Program-made: the position numbers and the translations under genes
NCBI RefSeq assembly: GCF_014694405.1
Contig: NZ_JAAUWV010000022.1
Span: forward strand, 1-64,000
Source: Pseudoalteromonas sp. S16_S37
Lineage (GTDB): Bacteria > Pseudomonadota > Gammaproteobacteria > Enterobacterales > Alteromonadaceae
DNA length: 64,000 nucleotides
Direction: 5' to 3'
The notes under the pieces: generated by a model
Databases searched by the model: none
What the model was told of the DNA's origin: nothing
The model's input: only the letters and a program-made list of their open reading frames with translations
Shown here: positions 7,277 to 16,073 of the stretch, in pieces
How positions within the stretch are numbered: the stretch's first letter is position 1
How the letters are laid out: each line of letters starts with the position of its first letter

Positions 7277-7665
7277 TGTCCACGATTGGTTTTCTGCCCA
7301 CACCATGCTCTCTATCTTTTCAAATTTGAGCAATACAGTCAGTTTGTCATCTCGTTCTTTAAACTAGTTATCGGTAAATGACTCGATTGACGTAGGCAAA
7401 GCCTCTTCCATTCAAGCTTCAACAGAATCTGATTTTTGAAACTTTTCAGGCTTTTCTTCGATTGATTCTGCAAGATTTTGCCAAAGTTCTGTCTGAATTA
7501 CCTCAGGGCTTTGTTGACTTTGCTCTGCGCATCTATGAACCATTTACTACCCTACACCCAACAGTTCATATGAACTGTTTGATTAAAAATTTTCCCTTTT
7601 TTAAAATCAATATCAAATGGTTCAGGCTAAAGCCTTGCAGCTTTTCAATGTCTGAACCATTTGCT
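7277..7665. other. Gene-free stretch with nested palindromes
   Basis: No credible gene. It holds a perfect 20-bp palindrome at 7560-7579 (AACAGTTCAT and its complement) and a perfect 12-bp inverted repeat, CAAATGGTTCAG at 7614-7625 with its complement at 7652-7663. TGAACCATTT also appears near 7535. The last arm ends directly before the stop codon of the minus-strand amidohydrolase gene. These look like remains of a mobile element or a terminator zone. Confidence 0.5.
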
Positions 7666-9159
7666 TTAAGACGGGGTGCTGGTATAGCAGTTAATAACAG
7701 CGATATCTCTTAAACAATAGTTGGTATCTAGCGGGTCGTCAGACAAATGCACAAAGTTGGCGTGATTGCCTACTTCTAAGCGCCCTGTCTCACACCCTAA
7801 GTGCATGGCGCCCGCATGGGTGATGGCATGTAGCGATTGCGATTTAGATAAACATTGATCTGGTAAAAGCACGCGCTCATGTCGTGTATAACATCCCGGC
7901 GCGTATTCCATCACTCTGGTACTGGCTTGTTCCGCTGCTCGCATTGGACTGAGCGGCTGTGCAGGAAACCCAGATTGCAAACAAACATTGTAGCCCTCGC
8001 TAACAAGTTGCTGGCATGGTTGCAGTAAAGACTGACCATGATAGCTTTGTACCCATTCGTAGCCACAATAGCCAACGTCACCAATATTAATCACGATTGA
8101 GCGACTCGCTGTAAACGAATCGATGCTCGAATCGTGGTTTAAACATGCAAGGCTATTAATTTCACGCAACCAACCATTTTTGGGTTCAATTAAATTTATG
8201 TTTTGTGTTGCAAGTTGGTATTCTGATAGCACTTTGCGTGCAAAAGGATGGGTATCAATCACGCCTAAGTGTGTGATCCCTTGCCTTATCGCGGTGTCGA
8301 TTATTTTATCGATATTGACAAATATGCTATCTAAATAGCTTTGCATCTGAGATGTTGGCAGCGCGCCAACAATCCATAATAATTGTTCATTCTGCAAACC
8401 ATGTTGGTTATCAACCATCTCTTTTAGCTGTGCTTTACTAGAGAACGGACATGCCCCACTGCTTTTCAAGTAATCATAAATCAACTCTAAAGCGGCGTCG
8501 TTCACATACGCGATTGCGCTACCCGCATCAAATATTGCAACAGGCCTTTGCACATTTAGTTGCTTGATCAACGCGTACACTTCACGTCGGCTTTCTTTGC
8601 TGTTATGACCTAGCAAGCCACTATATAAGCCATAGCTTAGTAACCAATGCTGTGGCGCAAGCCCTTTGTCTAAATACAAAATGGCGCGGGCAATATAGCT
8701 AACACTATAATTAGGCATGAGTTTTTGCCAACTACAGTCAAAACCAAATGGGCCGAGGTGACTCCATTGCCTAAGCACTGCGCTCATCACTAAATGAATG
8801 TTTGGTTCAACAAAACCTGGGCAAATTGATTGGCGCTCATCCAAATACTGAACACGTACTTTTAGAGCGTATTTAGATAGGTAGTCGTTAACTTCTTGCA
8901 CACTGCCAAGGGCCTCGATTTTGCCCTGTCGCACCAACATAGCATCAACAACCTCTACATAAGGCTCAAATTGACAGTAAATCTTCCCATAAAAAACAAT
9001 ACTATTAGGGTCATTGGAAGAATATTGATTACTCGCATAAGCACTGCAAAACGACAACTCAGACAGCTTATCCAATAAACCATCAAAGAAAATATGATTG
9101 AGTGAGAAACAAGAGCTTGCCTGCGGTATTTCTTCCATCATATACATCCAACAAAACAC
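7666..9159 (-). CDS. Divergent YtcJ-like amidohydrolase, possibly truncated and without full metal site
   Basis: 497 residues with the layout of amidohydrolase_3 (YtcJ/formamidase-like) enzymes: an N-terminal composite beta domain (VDAMLVRQGKIEALG), a TIM-barrel core, and a C-terminal ITHAGAMHLG...GRLEVGNHANFVHL segment. The usual PGFIDPHHH metal motif reads CPGFVEPNIHL, so two of the expected histidines or the aspartate are replaced. The protein ends soon after DIAVIN, without the usual VGGKVVY tail, next to a palindromic scar. No signal peptide is seen despite the odd N-terminus; the true start may be later. Substrate unknown; it may be a decaying or non-catalytic paralogue. Confidence 0.55.
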   Translation of the reverse strand: MFCWMYMMEEIPQASSCFSLNHIFFDGLLDKLSELSFCSAYASNQYSSNDPNSIVFYGKIYCQFEPYVEVVDAMLVRQGKIEALGSVQEVNDYLSKYALKVRVQYLDERQSICPGFVEPNIHLVMSAVLRQWSHLGPFGFDCSWQKLMPNYSVSYIARAILYLDKGLAPQHWLLSYGLYSGLLGHNSKESRREVYALIKQLNVQRPVAIFDAGSAIAYVNDAALELIYDYLKSSGACPFSSKAQLKEMVDNQHGLQNEQLLWIVGALPTSQMQSYLDSIFVNIDKIIDTAIRQGITHLGVIDTHPFARKVLSEYQLATQNINLIEPKNGWLREINSLACLNHDSSIDSFTASRSIVINIGDVGYCGYEWVQSYHGQSLLQPCQQLVSEGYNVCLQSGFPAQPLSPMRAAEQASTRVMEYAPGCYTRHERVLLPDQCLSKSQSLHAITHAGAMHLGCETGRLEVGNHANFVHLSDDPLDTNYCLRDIAVINCYTSTPS

Positions 9160-9287
9160 ACCATGTAAACGTTAGATGATATTTCATAATCTGCCATTAC
9201 AGCACATTACATGACTAAGTTTGCAGTAGATTAGTTCATGATAGATAAGTGAATATAATCACATTGGAAGGCAGAAGGCGCGGTAAC

Positions 9288-9338
9288 TGCGTTAAATACG
9301 ATGGTATATCTGTGCTATATAACATCGTATTTAACGCA
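9288..9338 (-). terminator. 15-bp inverted repeat downstream of cysB
   Basis: 9288-9302 (TGCGTTAAATACGAT) is the exact complement of 9324-9338, with a 21-nt loop that itself contains TATA..TATA. It is 52 bp beyond the cysB stop and before the amidohydrolase gene. No T-run follows on the minus strand, so it may stop transcription inefficiently or stabilise the cysB transcript. Confidence 0.45.
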
Positions 9339-9390
9339 CTTGCTTGGTCGCTTAGTGCTGTTGTTGATAAGCAACTTTTATAAATAACAA

Positions 9391-10371
<981 letters not shown>

Positions 10372-10653
10372 TTATTTTTCTTATTAGTTTTTACAAGGCA
10401 ATGATCACGGCGCGCTACAAGTTCTTGCTTGGGATAAAGCCAATCTATCTTAGGCTAGCATATTTACTTCTAACGAGATAGCTCTCAAGTTAGATGATTG
10501 TGCAAGATATAAAACTATTTCCTTTGGTCTATAATGATAAATAGTGATTTTTTAAAAAATTTCATCCATATGAACGGAAAACTGTTCAGAAAGCAATTAA
10601 TTGATGTAAGATAAAAAATCATCTTTTGAGTCGTGGTCTAAGAGAAGTCTGTT

Positions 10654-11415
10654 ATGTTTGTTTCTATCATTATTATGTTGATTGTTGCATTGATCGTTAT
10701 TGCGGTGTGGGTCAGTGCAGTTCAGCAGCACAGAGAGAAGCAAGAAGCCGAACGTAGAAAAGAGCTCGCCAAGCAGAAAAAAATCATTGAAGAATCAGAA
10801 GATATCATTGTGAATAGCTGCAATATTCCAATGTCTGAATTGATACTGCGCGTTTTACAGCGTCGTGTGTATGATGCGCTATGCGTTATGGTAGAACTAT
10901 CCCCCTCTAATAAAGAACTAAAAAACCGCCTTAAAGAGGCAAAAGAAAGATTAAATTCACAACTTGACCCTGAATCTCAAATAGATACATTGAGCTTGCC
11001 TGATGCAGATAAGCAGCTGATTGCTTTAGTGCAAGGTATTAAGCGCCTACGACATGTTATCCGCTCTGAACACTCAAAAGGTAAGGTAGATACACAGCTT
11101 TTTGTAGCTGAAGATCGCCGACTAGAAAAACTACAGTTGCGCATTAATGTTGAAAGCCAAATCAAACGTGGTGTATCAGCGCGTGCTGCAAATATGGTCG
11201 GCTCTGCCCGTCAATATTTTGAAAAGGCCTTCGCAACAATTAATGGAGTTACTTACACCGATGACTATGTAGCTGAAAAGAAAGCCCAGTTACAGACCTA
11301 TTTAGACGAGATAAGCACCGAGCTTAAAGCTTCTAACGCTTCTGCGGTAAAGAAGAAAAAAGAACAAGAAAAAGACGATTTGGATGTTTTATTTGCACCA
11401 AAAAAGAAGTGGTGA
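10654..11415 (+). CDS. Conserved membrane-anchored coiled-coil protein
   Basis: 253 residues. One N-terminal hydrophobic helix (residues ~3-23, IIIMLIVALIVIAVWV) is followed by a charged, helical cytoplasmic region (HREKQEAERRKELAKQKK, then several heptad-like segments) and a Lys-rich tail ending near LDVLFAPKKKW. Proteins of this form occur in Alteromonadales without assigned function. There is no enzymatic motif I can see. The start is supported by the GAGAAG-like site upstream and the immediate membrane helix. It ends inside a terminator hairpin. Confidence 0.65.
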   Translation: MFVSIIIMLIVALIVIAVWVSAVQQHREKQEAERRKELAKQKKIIEESEDIIVNSCNIPMSELILRVLQRRVYDALCVMVELSPSNKELKNRLKEAKERLNSQLDPESQIDTLSLPDADKQLIALVQGIKRLRHVIRSEHSKGKVDTQLFVAEDRRLEKLQLRINVESQIKRGVSARAANMVGSARQYFEKAFATINGVTYTDDYVAEKKAQLQTYLDEISTELKASNASAVKKKKEQEKDDLDVLFAPKKKW

Positions 11416-11428
11416 TCATACCACTTCT
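11405..11428. terminator. Bidirectional terminator between convergent genes
   Basis: AGAAGTGGT (11405-11413) pairs perfectly with 11420-11428, loop GATCAT. It includes the stop codon of the plus-strand gene and separates it from the NCS2 permease gene on the other strand. Confidence 0.6.
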
Positions 11429-11441
11429 CTTCTTACTACTT

Positions 11442-12731
11442 TTACTCAAAAGCAAACTTAAGTACGAACAAGCCTGTAAGTAACCAAACGCTCACAGTCA
11501 CTTCATGCGCTTTATTGCAAACAACTTTTACCGCTGTATAGGCAATAAAACCAAGTGCGATGCCATGGGCAATTGAAAATGTCAGCGGCGTCATCAGCAA
11601 CACCACACTGACAGGAATTGCATCACTCATATCATCCCAATTAACTAGCTTAAGGTTTTGCAACATCAACACTGCCACATATAATATTGCCCCAGCAGTT
11701 GCATAAGCAGGCACCATTTTTGCCAGCGGCGCAAAAAATACCATGAGCAAAAAGCATATTCCAACGACCACCGCTGTTAAGCCTGTTTTTCCACCCACCG
11801 ATACACCTGATACAGACTCAATATAAGAAGTGGTAGTGGATGTGCCAAGCATTGAGCCTGCAATTGTCGCGGTACTATCTGCCGATAGCGCTCGGCCTAA
11901 TCGCGGCATTTTGCCATGAGCATCAGCTAGCCCCGCCTTTTGCGTAACGGCTACCAAAGTGCCCGAAGTATCAAATAAGTCAACAAACAAAAATGCAAAG
12001 ACCACGCTCAGCATTGATACCTCCAACGCACTGGCAATATCAAGTGCCATCAGCGTGGGTAAAACGCTGGGTGGTGCCGATACTAGTCCCTGATAAGTTA
12101 TTAGATCCATGCTCCACGCAGCGCCAGTGACAACCAAAATGCTGATCAGCACGCCACTTTTTATATCTCGAAACATTAATGCCGCGATAATGAAAAAGCT
12201 GAAAATAGCCAACAATGGACCTGCTTGGGTTATGTCACCAAGTTGCACCAGCGTGGCGGGACTGGCAACGATGATCCCTGCGTTTTTCAGAGCAATCAAC
12301 GCGAGAAACGCACCAATTCCAGTGGCAATAGCCTGTTTTAGCACCAGAGGGATGGCTTGAATGACCCATTCTCTGATCTTAAAAACACTCAATATAAAAA
12401 ATAAACAACCAGATAAGAACACCGCACCTAATGCTGATTGCCAAGAGTGCCCCATTCCCAACACAACACCATAAGTGAAAAATGCGTTCAACCCCATTCC
12501 TGGCGCTAATGCCAAAGGGTAATTAGCCCAAAAACCCATGATAAAGCACCCTATTGCTGCAGCAATACAAGTTGCAACAAAGGCTGCCCCCATGTCCATG
12601 CCTGCTTGAGCTAGCATCAGTGGGTTTACAAAAATGATATACACCATGGTGACAAAGGTAGTGAAGCCTGCCAACACTTCGGTTTTAATCGTCGAGCCTT
12701 GCTGGCGAATGGCAAAAATGCGTTCTAACAT
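11442..12731 (-). CDS. NCS2-family purine permease (AzgA/PurP/GhxP-like)
   Basis: 429 residues, strongly hydrophobic with 12-14 predicted membrane segments. Signature stretches are ALAPGMGLNAFFTYGVVLGMG (TM1-3 region), a VDLFDTSGTLVAVTQKAGL motif, and TSTTTSYIESVSGVSVGGKTG, all diagnostic of the AzgA-like branch of nucleobase:cation symporters, which take up adenine, guanine or hypoxanthine. The start follows a weak site; the cytoplasmic N-terminus (MLERIFAIRQQGST) is typical. Monocistronic. Exact purine preference cannot be read from sequence. Confidence 0.88.
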   Translation of the reverse strand: MLERIFAIRQQGSTIKTEVLAGFTTFVTMVYIIFVNPLMLAQAGMDMGAAFVATCIAAAIGCFIMGFWANYPLALAPGMGLNAFFTYGVVLGMGHSWQSALGAVFLSGCLFFILSVFKIREWVIQAIPLVLKQAIATGIGAFLALIALKNAGIIVASPATLVQLGDITQAGPLLAIFSFFIIAALMFRDIKSGVLISILVVTGAAWSMDLITYQGLVSAPPSVLPTLMALDIASALEVSMLSVVFAFLFVDLFDTSGTLVAVTQKAGLADAHGKMPRLGRALSADSTATIAGSMLGTSTTTSYIESVSGVSVGGKTGLTAVVVGICFLLMVFFAPLAKMVPAYATAGAILYVAVLMLQNLKLVNWDDMSDAIPVSVVLLMTPLTFSIAHGIALGFIAYTAVKVVCNKAHEVTVSVWLLTGLFVLKFAFE

Positions 12732-12850
12732 AGATATGGGATTAAATTGGAAACAAGTGTTTGGATTTTAACATAAATCACTGGTTTATTCGGACAATTT
12801 CGTTAGAATTCAGCTACACTTTCTATTAGGTTTATTATTGCGGTTAGACT

Positions 12851-13300
12851 ATGGAACGAGAACAACTTGAAAATTCGGCCAGCCAAGATTTAGAGCAACA
12901 ATTGCTTAATGTACTTAACTTTGTCACTGCGCCAATGAATAGTGATGCTCAGCTACCTGAAGACAACGACCCACAAGCCGCATTTAAAAAAGGCCTCTAT
13001 TATCTTAAAGAGCAGGCTTACCCGCTTGCTGCTAAATGGTTCAGAATGGCGGCAATGTCTGGCAATAATAAAGCACAGTTTTACCTAGGCCTGCTATTTG
13101 TTAAAGGCCAAGGCGTTCCACAAAGCCCATTTCATGCAATGGCCTGGCTGACGCTCGCACAAAGCCAAGGGATGGAAGCGGCAGATGCAATGATAGAGCA
13201 ACTAAAACCTCACCTTTCGACCAAACGTATTAAAGATGCGCATTGCTACGCAGCCACTTTATACGAACAGATACATCAGCTCACATTTATCAAACCTTAA
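12851..13300 (+). CDS. Small Sel1-like repeat protein
   Basis: 149 residues. Residues ~45-110 form two Sel1-like helical repeats (AAFKKGLYYLKEQAYPLAAKWFRMAA, then AQFYLGLLFVKGQGVPQSPFHAMAWLTLAQSQG). No signal peptide, so probably a cytosolic adaptor. The N-terminal 40 residues are acidic and low in structure. Function unknown. An A/T palindrome at 13300-13320 follows the stop and may end the transcript. Confidence 0.65.
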   Translation: MEREQLENSASQDLEQQLLNVLNFVTAPMNSDAQLPEDNDPQAAFKKGLYYLKEQAYPLAAKWFRMAAMSGNNKAQFYLGLLFVKGQGVPQSPFHAMAWLTLAQSQGMEAADAMIEQLKPHLSTKRIKDAHCYAATLYEQIHQLTFIKP

Positions 13301-13433
13301 AATATAAAGCTTTTATATTTCAAATGCATATTTAAATTATGAGGGTGCTGCGTGCATACTCATACAAATTTGTATAAAAAACTAACAACTTTTTCTTGCA
13401 TCTAATTACTGTATAAACTACTGTATACAAATA

Positions 13434-13449
13434 CTGTATATAACACCAG
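13434..13449 (+). promoter_or_regulatory. LexA (SOS) box
   Basis: TACTGTATATAACACCAGT contains CTGT-N8-CCAG (13434-13449), one mismatch from the gammaproteobacterial LexA consensus CTGT-N8-ACAG. It ends 10 bp before the ATG of a SulA-like gene, the expected place for SOS repression. Further CTGTATA half-sites occur at 13409-13427. Confidence 0.7.
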
Positions 13450-13459
13450 TGAGTTGATT

Positions 13460-13897
13460 ATGTTACACGCAAGTTCAGTTTTAAGAGTTTCGTCAAAGTT
13501 ACCGCAGGTATCAGTTTCTAACCAGCACTTAGTGCACACAGCCGATGATATCTGTGCCAGTTTGGAGTTATTAAAAATTGTTCATCAATGTAATCAAAAA
13601 AAGGGCTGGACATTATTAATTGCGCCAGACAACGTGCCTAATAAGGCAATGATGGATAGCTGCTCTATTGATTCTAGTAAACTGCTCGTTATCAGAAAGA
13701 AGCACATTGTAGATCTTAATTATGTTCTAACATCGGCTCTAAACAATGGAAACTTTGCGGCGGTGATCACCTGGACTGATATTCTCTCACCCGATGAATT
13801 AAAAAAGATGAGCTTGCCCAGTTCAAATACAGAAATTTATTGCTTTTCTAAGGCTATCAATAAGGAAGCATGTACAATACCCGCATTGATTTCTTAA
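13460..13897 (+). CDS. sulA: SulA-like SOS cell-division inhibitor
   Basis: 145 residues from ATG 13460; GTGAG lies just upstream. The central part (KKGWTLLIAP...SKLLVIRKKHIVDLNYVLTSALNNGNFAAVITW) follows the SulA core: a RecA-like mini-fold with a W-x-L-x-(I/L)-AP strand and an LR/ALxxGNxxxVIxW segment that contacts FtsZ. Identity to E. coli SulA is low, so I rely on length, pattern and the LexA box. In SulA, production after DNA damage blocks FtsZ polymerisation. It is 14 bp upstream of ychJ and may be cotranscribed with it. Confidence 0.7.
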   Translation: MLHASSVLRVSSKLPQVSVSNQHLVHTADDICASLELLKIVHQCNQKKGWTLLIAPDNVPNKAMMDSCSIDSSKLLVIRKKHIVDLNYVLTSALNNGNFAAVITWTDILSPDELKKMSLPSSNTEIYCFSKAINKEACTIPALIS

Positions 13898-13911
13898 TTT
13901 TCTACGAAGCT

Positions 13912-14370
13912 ATGTGCTACTGCCCTAGTAATACCCCATTTAATGAATGCTGTGAGCCTTTTATTATAGGCTCAAAGCGACCAACTACTGCAGAACAACT
14001 AATGCGTTCACGCTACAGCGCTTATTGCACCAAAAACGCTGAATATATCAGAGCGACTTACATTGCAAGTGAACAGCATAACCACAGCGTTGAAGATATC
14101 TTGGCGTTTGCAGATATTGCACAATTTATTAAGTTAGAAATAATTGCAACGGGCGATACCTCTGACGGCAGCTACGTTGAATTTAAAGCAACCTATATAG
14201 CTGATAACAAAGTGTGCTTATTACATGAAAAGTCTTTGTTTGTGAAAGAGTCGGAACATTGGAAATATGCAGATGGTACGATTTATCCAACGCCAGACGT
14301 CAAAGTAGGTAGAAACGACGAGTGTCCATGTGGCAGTGGTAAAAAGTACAAAAAATGCCACAGTAATTGA
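13912..14370 (+). CDS. ychJ: YchJ-family SEC-C zinc-motif protein
   Basis: 152 residues from ATG 13912; an upstream in-frame start would overlap sulA, so it is less likely. The N-terminal CYCPSNTPFNECC motif, the LMRSRYSAYCTKNAEYI core and a C-terminal SEC-C zinc motif (ECPCGSGKKYKKCH) define the YchJ/UPF0225 family. The middle domain is NTF2-like. Biochemical role is unsettled; SEC-C motifs bind zinc and, in SecA, SecB or ribosome. Full length. Confidence 0.88.
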   Translation: MCYCPSNTPFNECCEPFIIGSKRPTTAEQLMRSRYSAYCTKNAEYIRATYIASEQHNHSVEDILAFADIAQFIKLEIIATGDTSDGSYVEFKATYIADNKVCLLHEKSLFVKESEHWKYADGTIYPTPDVKVGRNDECPCGSGKKYKKCHSN

Positions 14371-14372
14371 GT

Positions 14373-14894
14373 TTAAGCACTTAGCTGCAAAGCACTTTGC
14401 ATTTGACCCGATGCAATTTGATCATAAAACCCCGCAGCATTCATGGCGGGTTTTTCATCTGTTGCATAACCTTTTTTAGTCGCTTCTAAACGCTTTCTCA
14501 CAGCAAGATCACAGTTATCCACAACGACTAACGGAATGTGGGTTTTGTCATCACGAATAGCGAGCGGCTCGGGGTTCAAGTAGTCTTGTAATTTCAAAGA
14601 CGTTAAACTGCTTTGTTCAAGTATCTTGGCATTATCTTGCCCTATCAGCATATCAAATTGCTCTGGCGCCAAAGCGCGCTGGGGCCCTATTTGCAGCTTC
14701 TTTTTTAATGCCTGCTCTGATAAATCGGCTTCGGTTTGTTGTGCTTCAGGTAAGTGAAATTGGCTAAAATCTAATACATCTTGAGAAAGCATCGCCAGCA
14801 GCATAGCAAAATCGGCTCTGCGATGTTCTGCCACACTGACTGACAAAGCACTGCCGAGCTGTTCTTCTCTGGTCAAGACTGCATCAAGTTGCAT
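14373..14894 (-). CDS. VC2046/SO_2500-family protein
   Basis: 173 residues matching a small conserved family of Vibrionales and Alteromonadales known from VC2046 and SO_2500. It begins with an acidic helical region and has IPLVVVDNCDLAVRKRLEATKKGY near the C-terminus. No enzyme motif, signal peptide or membrane helix. It converges on ychJ with only 2 bp between the stops. Function unknown. Members are sometimes mislabelled as queuosine proteins; I see no support for that. Confidence 0.65.
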   Translation of the reverse strand: MQLDAVLTREEQLGSALSVSVAEHRRADFAMLLAMLSQDVLDFSQFHLPEAQQTEADLSEQALKKKLQIGPQRALAPEQFDMLIGQDNAKILEQSSLTSLKLQDYLNPEPLAIRDDKTHIPLVVVDNCDLAVRKRLEATKKGYATDEKPAMNAAGFYDQIASGQMQSALQLSA

Positions 14895-14963
14895 AGAGTT
14901 TCACCAATTAATTACGAATCTATGCTTTTATCGGCATTTTTTTAAATTTCTTTAGTAGTTTTC

Positions 14964-14991
14964 TTTACTTAATTAGAAACTTTGATATTAT
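14964..14991 (+). promoter_or_regulatory. Promoter of the tRNA-Tyr operon
   Basis: TTTACT (14964-14969), a 16-bp spacer and TATTAT (14986-14991), followed by a GC-rich discriminator (CAGCGCCG) typical of stringently controlled stable-RNA promoters. It lies 15 bp before the first tRNA. Confidence 0.55.
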
Positions 14992-15006
14992 CAGCGCCGT
15001 TGTTTA

Positions 15007-15091
15007 GGAGGGGTTCCCGAGCGGCCAAAGGGATCAGACTGTAAATCTGACGGCACTGCCTTCGCTGGTTCGAATCCAGCTCCCTCCACCA
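15007..15091 (+). tRNA. tRNA-Tyr(GTA), copy 1
   Basis: 85 nt including encoded CCA. Acceptor GGAGGGG, long class II variable arm, GTA anticodon at 15041-15043, T-arm GGTTCGAATCC. The 3' acceptor strand reads TCCCTCC, leaving a G-T pair; copies 2 and 3 have C there. Confidence 0.97.
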
Positions 15092-15112
15092 CAAACAACG
15101 CAAATACAATTT

Positions 15113-15197
15113 GGAGGGGTTCCCGAGCGGCCAAAGGGATCAGACTGTAAATCTGACGGCACTGCCTTCGCTGGTTCGAATCCAGCCCCCTCCACCA
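15113..15197 (+). tRNA. tRNA-Tyr(GTA), copy 2
   Basis: 85 nt with CCA, anticodon GTA at 15147-15149. Identical to copy 3 and one base different from copy 1. The spacer from copy 1 is 21 bp, so the three are probably one transcript. Confidence 0.97.
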
Positions 15198-15216
15198 AAT
15201 TGTATTCTCCCATTGC

Positions 15217-15301
15217 GGAGGGGTTCCCGAGCGGCCAAAGGGATCAGACTGTAAATCTGACGGCACTGCCTTCGCTGGTTCGAATCCAGCCCCCTCCACC
15301 A
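15217..15301 (+). tRNA. tRNA-Tyr(GTA), copy 3
   Basis: 85 nt with CCA, anticodon GTA at 15251-15253. It is followed directly by ATTTTTATTC, a likely end of transcription, and by the convergent ygjP-like gene. Confidence 0.97.
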
Positions 15302-15304
15302 TTT

Positions 15305-15982
15305 TTATTCTTTCGCTATAAATAACTGCTTGCCATTACTTTTAAACCAGCTAATCGCCTCTTTATAATTGCTATCATACCTTGCAACCAACGACCAAAA
15401 AGCGCGATTGTGCGCCATTACATGGCAATGCGCTAGCTCATGTATCATAACGTAATCAATCGTTCGCTTAGGTGCCCCTGCAAGTAACACGTTAAACGTA
15501 AGCGCATAGTGGCTTGAACAACTTCCCCAGCGACCTTTGTATTCTCTGAACTTAACACTTTCAATCGGCGAATTCATTTGCACGCTCAAAGCGTGTAAGC
15601 GACTATCAACATATTGCTCAAGCTCAGTTGATAACAACTTTATTAACGCTAAGCGAATTGACTTAGTACTCGATTTAGCTGTCGTGCGCACCACAACTTT
15701 TTGTTGTAAATGATCAATATGTGAAGCCATAGCACTGTCACACATAAACGCATATTCATTGCCAAAAACCAGTACTTTACCGCTATTCCAAGGTACCTGT
15801 TGCTGCACGCCCTTGGCAAGTACTTGCTGCTGTTTTGCAACCCAGGCTTTCTTGGTTGCAAGCCAACGTTCTATTCCCTTAATGCAAGCGCCTTGGGGTG
15901 CATATACTAACACGCCATTATCTGTCACTTTCAGGGCAATCGTTTTACGTTTTTTGCTTAGTTTTAGTTGGTATTCAAACAT
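15305..15982 (-). CDS. YgjP-like metal-dependent hydrolase (M48-type, DUF45)
   Basis: 225 residues. The C-terminal half has the zinc-binding HELAH motif (IHELAHCHVMAHNRAFW), preceded by the family signature REYKGRWGSCSSH. The N-terminal half is a beta-rich domain typical of YgjP/DUF45 (SKKRKTIALKVTDNGVLVYAP). These features define a SprT-like metalloprotease fold; natural substrates are unknown. No signal peptide, so cytosolic. It is convergent with the tRNA operon. Confidence 0.85.
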   Translation of the reverse strand: MFEYQLKLSKKRKTIALKVTDNGVLVYAPQGACIKGIERWLATKKAWVAKQQQVLAKGVQQQVPWNSGKVLVFGNEYAFMCDSAMASHIDHLQQKVVVRTTAKSSTKSIRLALIKLLSTELEQYVDSRLHALSVQMNSPIESVKFREYKGRWGSCSSHYALTFNVLLAGAPKRTIDYVMIHELAHCHVMAHNRAFWSLVARYDSNYKEAISWFKSNGKQLFIAKE

Positions 15983-16073
15983 CTTGATTTTAAAAAAATT
16001 TCATTGCTTGCATTCTACCGCGCAAATTAGCTGCTAATCTAATAAAATAAATCGGCAAAAGGATCAGGTATCT

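Noticed and set aside
7462-7713. 83-residue plus-strand frame
   Set aside because: It crosses palindromes and overlaps the end of the amidohydrolase gene; no codon or motif support.
14991-15302. 103-residue minus-strand frame with repeated GAGFEPAKAVPSDLQSDPFG
   Set aside because: This is the antisense reading of the three tRNA-Tyr genes, a well-known false protein.
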